64,000 nt of DNA from Clostridium sp. (GTDB lineage Bacteria > Bacillota > Clostridia > Lachnospirales > Lachnospiraceae), in contig JAMPFS010000010.1 of assembly GCA_023664325.1 (NCBI GenBank), forward strand, positions 1 to 64,000, written 5' to 3'. Below are positions 24,968 to 33,217 of this stretch, in pieces. Each line of letters starts with the position of its first letter. Position 1 is the stretch's first letter. The position numbers and the translations under genes are program-made. A model generated the notes under the pieces. That model searched no databases and was not told the origin of the DNA. It saw only the letters and a list, made by a program, of their open reading frames with translations.

Positions 24968-26794
24968 ATGAAAGATGGATTTGATTTAAAGGAAGAACTG
25001 AAAAAAATACCGGATTTGCCAGGCGTTTATCTGATGCATTCCAAGACGGATGAAATTATTTATGTGGGCAAGGCGGTCAATCTCAAACGCAGGGTAAGCT
25101 CTTACTTTCGCAAGATCAATAACAGGGGGCCAAAGATTGAGAAGATGATTACCCTGATTGATTACTTTGAATATATTGTGACGGACTCCGAATTGGAAGC
25201 ATTGGTGCTTGAGAACAATCTGATTAAGGAGCACAGGCCAAAATACAATACAATGTTAAAGGATGATAAAAGCTATCCTTTTATGAAGGTCACGGTGCAG
25301 GAGGATTTTCCGAGGGTGTTATTTGCGCGCCAGATGAAGCGGGATGGAGCAAAATATTTTGGTCCCTATACCAGTGCGGGAGCGGTCAAGGATACCATTG
25401 AGCTTGTAAAAAAATTATATGGAATCCGTACCTGTAATAAATCGCTTCCCAAAGAAATCGGCAATGGCAGGCCATGTCTTTATTATCAGATGAACCAGTG
25501 CGCAGCGCCATGTCAGGGGTATATCTCAAAGGAAGAGTATGCAAAACGGGTGGGAAAGCTGCTTGGCTTTTTAAACGGGGAGTACAAGAAGGTGCTTGCC
25601 GAGCTACAGCAGAAAATGAAAGACAAGGCTGCCGAGCTTGACTTTGAGGAGGCGGCGCAGTACAGGGATCTGATTGACAGTGTGCAGCATGTAACCGGCT
25701 CCCAGAGAGTGGTAAAGACCGGAGGGATTGACCGGGATGTAATTGCTATGGCGCAGAAGGATAAGGAAACCGTGGTGTCTGTTTTTTTTGTAAGGGATGG
25801 AAAACTGCTTGGACGGGAGCATTTCCATGTGGAACACTCAGAGGAGGAATCCGGAAATCAGATTATTTCTACTTTTATCAAGCAGTATTACAATGGCACC
25901 CCATTCGTGCCAAATGAGCTGCTGACGGAGTTTTCCGTGGAAGAACAGGAATTGCTGGAAGAATGGCTCTCAAAACGGCGGGGCGGCAGGGTGCATATTA
26001 TCACGCCGCAAAAAGGCGAAAAGCATAAAATGATTGACCTTGCAAGGGAAAATGCCAGGGTAGTATTGTCAAGGGATTTGGAAAAAATCAAGCGGGAAGA
26101 GGCAAGGACGGTAGGCGCGGCGAATGAAATTGCCAGGATGCTGGGCATTTCATGCGCTGACCGTATGGAAGCATTTGATATATCCAATACAAGCGGCTAT
26201 CAGTCCGTGGCATCTATGGTGGTGTTTGAGAAAGGCAGGGCGAAGAAAAATGCCTACCGGAAATTTAAGCTTCGAACCGTTACCGGTCCGGATGATTATA
26301 AGAGTATGGAGGAGGTATTGACGAGAAGGTTTACGGATGAACGGTTTTGTGTATACCCGGATCTGATTATGATGGATGGCGGCCGCGGGCAGGTCAATGT
26401 AGCGCTTCGTGTGTTAGAAAAACTTCAGTTGAATATCCCTGTGGCAGGCATGGTGAAGGACGATAACCACCGCACAAGGGGATTATATTTTAATAATGAG
26501 GAGATAACGTTTCCTGCAAATAGCGAGGTTTTTGGGATGATTACAAGGCTTCAGGATGAGGCGCACCGCTTTGCCATCACCTATCACAAGCAGCTTCGCG
26601 GGAAGGAACAGGTACATAGTATTTTAGATGATATCCGTGGCATTGGGCCTGCTAGGAGGAAAGCGCTGATGCAGCATTTTAAGGAAATCGGAAAAATTAA
26701 AGATGCCGGTGTGGAGGAATTGATGGAGGCAGATGGGATGACCCGGCAGGCAGCAGAGGCGGTATATCATTTTTTCCATGACGGTGAGCAGTAA
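24968..26794 (+). CDS. uvrC: Excinuclease ABC subunit C
   Basis: A 608-residue nucleotide-excision-repair nuclease that makes both incisions with UvrB. The GIY-YIG domain starts LPGVYLMHSKTDEIIYVGKA (about 17-36). A UVR segment follows near 205-235 (KDKAAELDFEEAAQYRD), then the RNase H-like C-terminal nuclease (DISNTSGYQSVASMVVF, MMDGGRGQV) and helix-hairpin-helix repeats (IRGIGPARRKALMQHF). Full length. It follows ftsH by 58 bases and may be cotranscribed; uvrA and uvrB are not nearby. Confidence 0.96.
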   Translation: MKDGFDLKEELKKIPDLPGVYLMHSKTDEIIYVGKAVNLKRRVSSYFRKINNRGPKIEKMITLIDYFEYIVTDSELEALVLENNLIKEHRPKYNTMLKDDKSYPFMKVTVQEDFPRVLFARQMKRDGAKYFGPYTSAGAVKDTIELVKKLYGIRTCNKSLPKEIGNGRPCLYYQMNQCAAPCQGYISKEEYAKRVGKLLGFLNGEYKKVLAELQQKMKDKAAELDFEEAAQYRDLIDSVQHVTGSQRVVKTGGIDRDVIAMAQKDKETVVSVFFVRDGKLLGREHFHVEHSEEESGNQIISTFIKQYYNGTPFVPNELLTEFSVEEQELLEEWLSKRRGGRVHIITPQKGEKHKMIDLARENARVVLSRDLEKIKREEARTVGAANEIARMLGISCADRMEAFDISNTSGYQSVASMVVFEKGRAKKNAYRKFKLRTVTGPDDYKSMEEVLTRRFTDERFCVYPDLIMMDGGRGQVNVALRVLEKLQLNIPVAGMVKDDNHRTRGLYFNNEEITFPANSEVFGMITRLQDEAHRFAITYHKQLRGKEQVHSILDDIRGIGPARRKALMQHFKEIGKIKDAGVEELMEADGMTRQAAEAVYHFFHDGEQ

Positions 26795-26938
26795 GTGTTG
26801 GCTTTTTGCATATTGCGCGACAGAAGAATGTAAAAGCACAGCTTCACAATTGCCTGAAAAATATCCTAGAGTTTGCGGATATAGTGTGATATACTTATGT
26901 ATTATTGATGCTGGTATAAAGAGGTAAGGGAGGGCGAC

Positions 26939-27883
26939 ATGTATTCGATTACGTTGACGAAATTTATTGATAAGTTAAATCTTGTAAATCATCTGCCGGA
27001 AATCAACACGGATGAGATTTTAATTACGGATCCGGACATTAACCGACCGGCAGTGCAGCTTTCGGGTTTTTTTGAGCATTTTGATGCAAACCGTATTCAG
27101 ATTTGTGGAAATGTCGAGCATGCTTATATCACGAGTATGCATAATGAGGATGAGAATATTAAGATATTTGACAAGCTGTTCCAGCATGAGATTCCGTGTC
27201 TGGTATTCTGCCGTGGTTTGCAGCCACAAGACTTTGTGATTGAGGCGGGCAGAAAATATGGCGTTCCGGTGCTTACATCTAAAGCAACGACTTCTTCTTT
27301 TGTCCATGAGACGGTACGGTGGCTGCATGTGGAGCTTGCGCCGAGAATTTCCATCCATGCGGTGCTGGTTGATGTATACGGCGTCGGCGTCATGATTATG
27401 GGCGAGAGCGGTATCGGTAAATCCGAGGCGGCGCTTGAGCTGATAAAACGGGGACACCGTCTTGTTTCAGATGATGTGGTAGAGATAAAAAAAGTTTCGG
27501 ATGATACGCTGGTAGGAACGTCGCCGGATATTACCCGGCATTTTATCGAATTAAGGGGTATCGGTATTATTGACGTAAAAGCATTATTCGGATTTGAATG
27601 TGTAAAGATGACCCAGTCTATTGATTTGGTTATCAATCTGGAGGAATGGGATAAGGATACGAATTATGACCGTATGGGGCTTGAGGATCAGTACATGGAA
27701 TTTCTTGGCAACAAGATTGTATCGTATAATATTCCGATTCGTCCGGGGCGGAATCTGGCGGTTATTGTGGAGTCCGCAGCCGTCAACCACCGGCAGAAAC
27801 AAATGGGATACAATGCGGCACAGGAGCTTTATAACCGTGTGACGAATAATATGTTGAAGAGTCAGGACAAAACACAGGAATAG
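26939..27883 (+). CDS. hprK: HPr kinase/phosphorylase
   Basis: A 314-residue bifunctional enzyme that phosphorylates and dephosphorylates Ser46 of HPr and Crh in carbon catabolite control. The N-terminal domain (1-125) is followed by the Walker A GESGIGKS near 160 and the following segment RGHRLVSDD. The HprK signature ELRGIGIIDVKALFG comes after. AGGGAGGGC precedes the ATG. Its substrate of the Crh/HPr type is encoded 4 kb downstream at 31851. It ends 18 bases before the glucokinase and probably shares its transcript. Confidence 0.95.
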   Translation: MYSITLTKFIDKLNLVNHLPEINTDEILITDPDINRPAVQLSGFFEHFDANRIQICGNVEHAYITSMHNEDENIKIFDKLFQHEIPCLVFCRGLQPQDFVIEAGRKYGVPVLTSKATTSSFVHETVRWLHVELAPRISIHAVLVDVYGVGVMIMGESGIGKSEAALELIKRGHRLVSDDVVEIKKVSDDTLVGTSPDITRHFIELRGIGIIDVKALFGFECVKMTQSIDLVINLEEWDKDTNYDRMGLEDQYMEFLGNKIVSYNIPIRPGRNLAVIVESAAVNHRQKQMGYNAAQELYNRVTNNMLKSQDKTQE

Positions 27884-27901
27884 ATGAAAAGGAGGAGATT
27901 C

Positions 27902-28849
27902 ATGATGAAAAAATATGTGTTTGGCGCAGATATTGGAGGAACAACTGTAAAACTCGGTTTCTTTACAGTGGAGGGGGAACTGTTGGACAAATGGGAAATT
28001 CCAACCCGCAAAGATGAAGGCGGATGTTTTATTCTGCCGGATGTGGCGGCTTCTTTAGAGGCGAAGCTTGCAGAGCGCTCGGTTGGCAAGGACGCGGTTG
28101 CAGGTGTCGGGATTGGCGTTCCGGGACCTGTCAAAGATGACGGAACGGTTCTTCGCTGTGTCAATCTTGGATGGGGCGTATTTAATGTTGAGGAGGAATT
28201 TGAAAAGATTTTCGGTTTGCCGGTCAAAGTTGGCAATGACGCCAATATGGCATCCCTCGGTGAAATGTGGCAGGGTGGCGGAAAAGGCTACCAGTCTATT
28301 GTCATGGTGACATTGGGTACCGGTGTTGGCGGAGGCATCATTATCAATGGCAGGATGCTATGCGGCACGAATGGCGCAGGTGGTGAGATCGGACATATCT
28401 GTGTGAATGATGATGAGACAGAGGTATGCGGCTGCGGTAAAAAGGGCTGTCTGGAACAGTATACATCTGCAACGGGTATTACAAGAATGGCAGAGCGTGT
28501 CCTTAACAATACGGATCGGGCTTCCAAGCTTCGTGCTGTCCAGTATATTTCTGCAAAAGAAATTTTTGATGCGGCAAAGGAGGGTGATGATCTCGCTTTG
28601 GAACTCGTGGAAAACCACGGCAAGACGTTGGGGAAAGCGCTGGCATCCGTTGCCTGTGTCTGCGATCCGGAAGCCTTTGTAATCGGTGGCGGTGTTTCTA
28701 AGGCGGGTAGCATTTTGTTAGAGACAACGGCGAAATATTACCAGCAGTATGTGTTTCATGCGTGCAAAAACACCAAATTTGTTCTTGCAACCCTCGGCAA
28801 TGATGCGGGAATCTATGGCTGCGCCAGGGCAATTCTGACAAAAGAATAG
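27902..28849 (+). CDS. glk: ROK-family glucokinase
   Basis: A 315-residue sugar kinase. The phosphate motif DIGGTTVKLG stands near the N-terminus and GVPGPV follows. The ROK zinc signature CGCGKKGCLEQYTS is in the middle, and GGGVSKAG is near the C-terminus. The predicted reaction is glucose to glucose-6-phosphate with ATP. AAGGAGG precedes the double ATG at 27902; a longer frame begins at 27884 but lacks a ribosome site. Pairing with hprK fits carbon-flux control. Confidence 0.93.
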   Translation: MMKKYVFGADIGGTTVKLGFFTVEGELLDKWEIPTRKDEGGCFILPDVAASLEAKLAERSVGKDAVAGVGIGVPGPVKDDGTVLRCVNLGWGVFNVEEEFEKIFGLPVKVGNDANMASLGEMWQGGGKGYQSIVMVTLGTGVGGGIIINGRMLCGTNGAGGEIGHICVNDDETEVCGCGKKGCLEQYTSATGITRMAERVLNNTDRASKLRAVQYISAKEIFDAAKEGDDLALELVENHGKTLGKALASVACVCDPEAFVIGGGVSKAGSILLETTAKYYQQYVFHACKNTKFVLATLGNDAGIYGCARAILTKE

Positions 28850-28906
28850 ACGTACGGCACGGGAGCGGATGCGTGGCTGTCATGGCGTAAATTGGGCAAA
28901 TAGACG

Positions 28907-28934
28907 AAAGGGGAGATTTTCTCCCCTTTTTTTT
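28907..28934 (+). terminator. Terminator after hprK-glk
   Basis: AAAGGGGAGA (28907-28916) pairs with TCTCCCCTTT (28920-28929) through a 3-nt loop, followed by a T run. It separates hprK-glk from murB-rapZ-whiA-crh. Confidence 0.88.
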
Positions 28935-28948
28935 CGTTATGTTTTACA

Positions 28949-28978
28949 TTGATTTTGGGAAGAGGGATAGAATATAAT
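28949..28978 (+). promoter_or_regulatory. Promoter of murB-rapZ-whiA-crh
   Basis: TTGATT (28949-28954) and TATAAT (28973-28978) are separated by 18 bp, 36 bases before the first murB ATG. Confidence 0.6.
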
Positions 28979-29013
28979 AGAGAGAATGGAAAGCAAGAGG
29001 TGTTTAGGCTGAT

Positions 29014-29943
29014 ATGCCGGATGGGAAGATCATGAACCAGGAATTTATCAATGAATTGAATCAAATAATCGGAACAGATAAGATTCGGTTAGAGGAGCCG
29101 ATGGCGAAGCATACCACTTTTCAGATTGGTGGGCCGGCACAGGTTTTTGTGACTCCGAAGACAGTGGAGGAGATTCAGAAGATTGTGCAGCTTTGTAATG
29201 GTGAGGAGGTTCCTTTTTTTGTGCTTGGCAATGGCAGTAATGTACTGGTGAGTGATCAGGGAATGGATGGCATTGTCCTTCAGCTTTACCATAATTTCTC
29301 AAAATTTGAGATAGAGGGAAACCGTATCAGGGCGCAGGCGGGAGTTATGCTTTCCGTGATTGGCAATGCGGCACGGGATGCCTCTCTTACGGGTTTTGAG
29401 TTCGCCTCCGGCATACCGGGAACCTTAGGCGGCGCCGTTATGATGAATGCGGGTGCTTATGGCGGGGAGATGAAGGATATTATCGTGACCGTGCAGATGA
29501 TGGATCGGCAGGGCAGCATTTTTGAGAAGACCTGTGACGAGATGGATTTGGGTTACCGCCATAGTATTGTGGAAGATCAGGGATATATTGTTCTTGGCGC
29601 CGTATTAGAGCTTTCCCGAGGCGACAAGGCAGCGATTGGCGCAAGAATGAGTGAGCTTTCCAAAGCGAGGCGGGAAAAACAGCCATTGGAACTGCCGAGC
29701 GCGGGTTCGACCTTTAAACGGCCGGAGGGACATTTTGCGGGGAAATTGATTATGGATGCAAACCTTCGGGGATACAGGGTGGGAGGAGCCCAGATTTCCG
29801 AAAAGCACTGTGGCTTTGTCGTAAACAGAGGCGGCGCGACCGCATCGGATGTGCAAAAACTGATTCAGGATGTACAGGATAAGGTATATGAAACATTTCA
29901 GGTCAAACTGGAACCGGAAGTAAAGCTGGTGGGAAGGCAGTAA
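29014..29943 (+). CDS. murB: UDP-N-acetylenolpyruvoylglucosamine reductase
   Basis: A 309-residue FAD enzyme completing UDP-MurNAc synthesis for peptidoglycan. FAD-binding segments are HTTFQIGGPA, FVLGNGSN and GFEFASGIPGTLGGAVMMNAG. The catalytic serine region is LPSAGSTFKRPEG, and the end shows the type II layout GFVVNRGGAT. An in-frame second ATG at 29032 is equally plausible, as neither has a strong ribosome site. First gene of the murB-rapZ-whiA-crh unit; it ends 10 bases before rapZ. Confidence 0.95.
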   Translation: MPDGKIMNQEFINELNQIIGTDKIRLEEPMAKHTTFQIGGPAQVFVTPKTVEEIQKIVQLCNGEEVPFFVLGNGSNVLVSDQGMDGIVLQLYHNFSKFEIEGNRIRAQAGVMLSVIGNAARDASLTGFEFASGIPGTLGGAVMMNAGAYGGEMKDIIVTVQMMDRQGSIFEKTCDEMDLGYRHSIVEDQGYIVLGAVLELSRGDKAAIGARMSELSKARREKQPLELPSAGSTFKRPEGHFAGKLIMDANLRGYRVGGAQISEKHCGFVVNRGGATASDVQKLIQDVQDKVYETFQVKLEPEVKLVGRQ

Positions 29944-29953
29944 GGAAAAGAGT

Positions 29954-30826
29954 ATGCGATTTGTAATAGTAACCGGAATGAGTGGTGCCGGAAAGAGTAC
30001 CGCATTAAATACATTGGAGGATATGGGATATTTTTGCGTGGATAATCTGCCGATTCAATTGATTATCCGTTTTGCAGAGATTGCCTATGGAGAGGACAAT
30101 GATATAAATGATGTGGCAATTGGCGTGGATATCCGCAGCGGAGTGTATTTGCAGCAGCTTTCAGAGTGTCTGGCGCAATTGAAAAAATCAGAATATAATT
30201 ATGAAATTTTGTTTTTGGATTCCAATGATGATGTGCTGATAAAGCGGTACAAGGAGACGAGAAGAAATCATCCGCTTGCCAGAAGCGGACGTGTGGAGGA
30301 TGGGATTAAGCAGGAACGATCCCAGATTGCTTTTTTGCGCAAGGAAGCAGATTATATTATTGATACGACAAGCCTGCTTACAAGGGAGTTGAAAGCAGAG
30401 CTTGATAAAATATTTATTGAAAATGCAGAGTATAATAATTTTATTGTATCGATTGTATCCTTTGGATTTAAATATGGTATCCCGAAGGATGCAGACCTGG
30501 TGTTTGATGTGCGTTTCCTGCCTAATCCGTATTATGATTTGGAACTGCGTCCGCTGACGGGAAATGATGAGGCGATACAGGATTTTGTGATGCAGTTTGA
30601 TGAAGCAAAAGAATTTCTGAACAAGGTTGGAGATTTGATGGAGTTCCTGATTCCGAATTACATTAAGGAAGGCAAGAATGGGCTGGTAGTAAGTGTGGGA
30701 TGTACAGGCGGCAAGCATCGCTCCGTAACGCTGGCAAATGGTATATACAGAGAATTACAGAGTTTGCCGTACAGCTCCAGAATTGAGCACAGGGATATTG
30801 AAAAGGACAGAGTCAGAAAGGGATAA
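29954..30826 (+). CDS. rapZ: RapZ/YvcJ nucleotide-binding protein (RNase adapter family)
   Basis: A 290-residue P-loop protein. Walker A GMSGAGKST is at about residues 8-16, followed by the signature DMGYFCVDNLP. The C-terminal domain carries VSVGCTGGKHRSV, which in E. coli RapZ binds RNA or metabolites. In Firmicutes the ortholog YvcJ hydrolyses nucleotides and affects competence. It sits beside whiA and the HPr-like gene, as in Bacillus, but yvcK, normally between rapZ and whiA, is missing here. The stop TAA overlaps the ATG at 30826. Confidence 0.94.
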   Translation: MRFVIVTGMSGAGKSTALNTLEDMGYFCVDNLPIQLIIRFAEIAYGEDNDINDVAIGVDIRSGVYLQQLSECLAQLKKSEYNYEILFLDSNDDVLIKRYKETRRNHPLARSGRVEDGIKQERSQIAFLRKEADYIIDTTSLLTRELKAELDKIFIENAEYNNFIVSIVSFGFKYGIPKDADLVFDVRFLPNPYYDLELRPLTGNDEAIQDFVMQFDEAKEFLNKVGDLMEFLIPNYIKEGKNGLVVSVGCTGGKHRSVTLANGIYRELQSLPYSSRIEHRDIEKDRVRKG

Positions 30827-30831
30827 TGGTT

Positions 30832-31830
30832 ATGTCATTTTCAACGAAGGTAAAACAGGAGATAGGGAAACATATCGGTCATGGCAGGCATTGCCGGATT
30901 GCCGAGCTTTTGGCTTTTTGCCTGGCAGTCGGGGAAGTAGAACTTTCGGAGGATGGCGCTGTCCTTGTATTCAAACCGGAAACAGAGCTTTCGGCTGATA
31001 AAATATGCAGGCTGTTAAAACTCCTGTTCGAGGATGATATTACATGGAAACAGCAGGCAAAGGGCATCATCATAGAGGATAAGCGGCAGGTTGACAAAGT
31101 GTTGCAGACCTTGAAGCTTTCTGATTATGTAGATTTTTTGGAGGAAGACTGGTTAGATGAGGACGAGCTGTCAGATATGGAAGAAAATGATATCACCTAT
31201 GTATCTTCAAAAGGCGTCTCGCTGCAGAACTGTCATTTTCCAAGACAGGTGGTGCAAAAAGATTGTTGCAAGAAGTCCTTTATCCGTGGTATGTTTTTAG
31301 CTGCGGGTTCTGTGAATGATCCGAAAAAAGCTTACCATTTTGAAATAGTAGTCAGGAATCTTGATATGGCGCAGGCTGTGAAGGAGCTGATTAACAGTTT
31401 CCAGTTAGAGGCAAAGGTAGTAAAAAGAAAAAAATACTATGTGGTATATCTGAAGGAAGGTTCCATGATTGTAGATATCTTAAACATTATGGAGGCTTAT
31501 GTCAGTCTGATGGATATGGAAAATATCCGTATATTAAAAGACATGAGAAATGATATTAACCGCAGGGTAAACTGTGAGGCTGCGAATATTAAGAAGACTG
31601 TCAGTGCTGCAAGAAAGCAGATTGAAGATATAGAGTATATTGAAAAGACCAGGGGGCTAAAATATTTAAACGCCTCCCTCCGGGAATTGGCAGAGCTTCG
31701 GTTGGAAGAACCGGATGCCAATTTAGCGGAACTTGGGGAAATGTTGAATCCACCGGTATCAAAATCCGGTGTGAATCATAGATTAAGAAAGATAAGTAGT
31801 ATTGCAGATTCTTTAAGAGAGGATGCTTAG
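30832..31830 (+). CDS. whiA: Sporulation/cell-division regulator WhiA
   Basis: A 332-residue DNA-binding protein. The N-terminal half is a LAGLIDADG-like fold without nuclease residues (CKKSFIRGMFLAAGSVNDP). The C-terminal part is a helix-turn-helix domain (LNASLRELAELRLEEPDANL, then LNPPVSKSGVNHRL). The start is ATG at 30832, which matches the family N-terminus MSFSTKVKQE; an ATG six bases earlier overlaps the rapZ stop and could also be used. In Bacillus WhiA affects chromosome segregation and division. It ends 20 bases before the HPr-like gene. Confidence 0.94.
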   Translation: MSFSTKVKQEIGKHIGHGRHCRIAELLAFCLAVGEVELSEDGAVLVFKPETELSADKICRLLKLLFEDDITWKQQAKGIIIEDKRQVDKVLQTLKLSDYVDFLEEDWLDEDELSDMEENDITYVSSKGVSLQNCHFPRQVVQKDCCKKSFIRGMFLAAGSVNDPKKAYHFEIVVRNLDMAQAVKELINSFQLEAKVVKRKKYYVVYLKEGSMIVDILNIMEAYVSLMDMENIRILKDMRNDINRRVNCEAANIKKTVSAARKQIEDIEYIEKTRGLKYLNASLRELAELRLEEPDANLAELGEMLNPPVSKSGVNHRLRKISSIADSLREDA

Positions 31831-31850
31831 GATTTAAGGAGGAAAAAGGA

Positions 31851-32108
31851 ATGGTTAGCAAAACGATTCAGGTTAACTTATCTGCGGATGCAGAGGCAAG
31901 ACCGGTGGCTGTGCTGGTGCAGAAGGCAAGCCAATTTGAGAGTAAGGTATATATTCAGTCAGGTGACAAGAAAATCAATGCAAAAAGCATTATGGGCATG
32001 ATGAGTCTGGGAATTTCCCAGGGCGCAGAGGTCAGTATTTCAGCGGAAGGCGCAGATGCTGAGGAAGCGGTTGAGGAATTGGTACAGTATCTTCAGAATG
32101 CAAAGTAA
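31851..32108 (+). CDS. crh: Crh-like HPr protein with Glu15 in place of His15
   Basis: An 85-residue HPr-fold protein. Ser46, the HprK phosphorylation site, is kept in AKSIMGMMSLG. The PTS phosphoryl-accepting His15 is absent: the site reads SADAEARP, so residue 15 is Glu (GAG codon) although Arg17 and Pro18 are kept. It therefore cannot carry sugar-transport phosphate. Bacillus Crh has Gln at the same site and works only in catabolite repression with CcpA; this protein is best read as its counterpart. It follows rapZ-whiA as crh does in Bacillus, and hprK is 4 kb upstream. AAGGAGG precedes the ATG. Confidence 0.88.
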   Translation: MVSKTIQVNLSADAEARPVAVLVQKASQFESKVYIQSGDKKINAKSIMGMMSLGISQGAEVSISAEGADAEEAVEELVQYLQNAK

Positions 32109-32190
32109 TTTTTGGAATAAAAGGCTTGCAAAAAAGGGAAAATGTGGTATGCTATAAGTAATTTATTTTGCGTGGAAAGGAGAGATAGGA

Positions 32191-32958
32191 ATGGCATCTG
32201 TGAATAACATATGGGGAAATACATATTCAAATAATGTATCGTCACTGTTTTCATTTGGAAGCGCAAATTCTTCCGGTTCGAGTGGCAATATTTTAGGAAT
32301 TGATTTGGCAGAGTATTCATCTGTTACCAGAGGTTCCTATAAGAAGCTTGCAAAAGCATATTATGCCAAGTATGGCAGAAAGCAGGCTGCAAATGAATCA
32401 AAGACTGAGACGAAGGCGGATACTGTTGCAAAGACGAATCTGAAAGATCAGGCAAGCGCACTGCAAAAAGCAGCAAACGTATTGACTGCGACAGGAAAGA
32501 ATTCCATGTTCCGAAAGATTGATGTAAAGGATGAAAAATCCGGCATTACATCGAAGCAGTATGATACGGACAAGATATATAAGGCAGTAAATGACATGGT
32601 GGATTCTTATAATAATCTGATAAAGAAATCGGCTGACAGTGACAACAATGCGGTGCTTCGGCAGTCGCTCCGCATGGTGAATTCTTCTGAGACAAATGCA
32701 AAGCTGCTTTCAAAAGTCGGGATTAAGATTAACAGTGACAATACAATGTCTTTGGATGAGGAGACCTTTAAGCAGGCAGATATGAATCTTGTGAAGTCCC
32801 TGTTTAATGGGAATGGCTCTTTTGGTTCAGGTATCGAGACTGCGGCAAGCAATATATATCTGAACATCAATAATTCTCTTGGTAATAATGCAACATATAC
32901 CGCAGGCGGAACCTATGGCAATTATCAGACAGGTTCCCTGTTAAATGATTTATTTTAA
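32191..32958 (+). CDS. Hypothetical protein with FliD-C-like helical region
   Basis: A 255-residue protein rich in Ser, Asn and Ala with no signal peptide. The N-terminus is low complexity. The middle (about 130-215) reads MVDSYNNLIKKSADSDN, LRQSLRMVNSSE and LLSKVGIKINSDNTMSLDEE, the pattern of the C-terminal domain of the flagellar cap protein FliD. No other flagellar gene is in the window. It may be exported and assembled like a cap or filament protein, but this is inference. GGAGAGATAGGA precedes the ATG. It is closed by a strong terminator. Confidence 0.65.
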   Translation: MASVNNIWGNTYSNNVSSLFSFGSANSSGSSGNILGIDLAEYSSVTRGSYKKLAKAYYAKYGRKQAANESKTETKADTVAKTNLKDQASALQKAANVLTATGKNSMFRKIDVKDEKSGITSKQYDTDKIYKAVNDMVDSYNNLIKKSADSDNNAVLRQSLRMVNSSETNAKLLSKVGIKINSDNTMSLDEETFKQADMNLVKSLFNGNGSFGSGIETAASNIYLNINNSLGNNATYTAGGTYGNYQTGSLLNDLF

Positions 32959-32976
32959 TAAACAGACAGAATTTAG

Positions 32977-33017
32977 AAAGAACATCAAAGAAAAGACGCT
33001 TTGATGTTCTTTTTTTG
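32977..33017 (+). terminator. Terminator
   Basis: A 14-bp perfect stem (32977-32990 with 32999-33012) and an 8-nt loop, ending in a T run. Confidence 0.92.
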
Positions 33018-33041
33018 TTACATATTTCATGCGTTCCTTGC

Positions 33042-33070
33042 TTGCCCTTTAGACGGCACTGTGATATTAT
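33042..33070 (+). promoter_or_regulatory. Promoter of the Sel1-repeat gene
   Basis: TTGCCC (33042-33047) and TATTAT (33065-33070) are 17 bp apart, giving a leader of about 140 nt. Confidence 0.5.
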
Positions 33071-33217
33071 ATATCTATATGTGTAATCATGTTTTTTGAG
33101 AATGAATATGCTTTTAGTAAGGTGGACAGAAGGAAGTTGCAGCGGGAAAATAGCAGATTTTCAGGATGATACGCTGATTCGTTAAGAGATTATAAAAAAG
33201 AAAAAGGAGAAGGGGCA

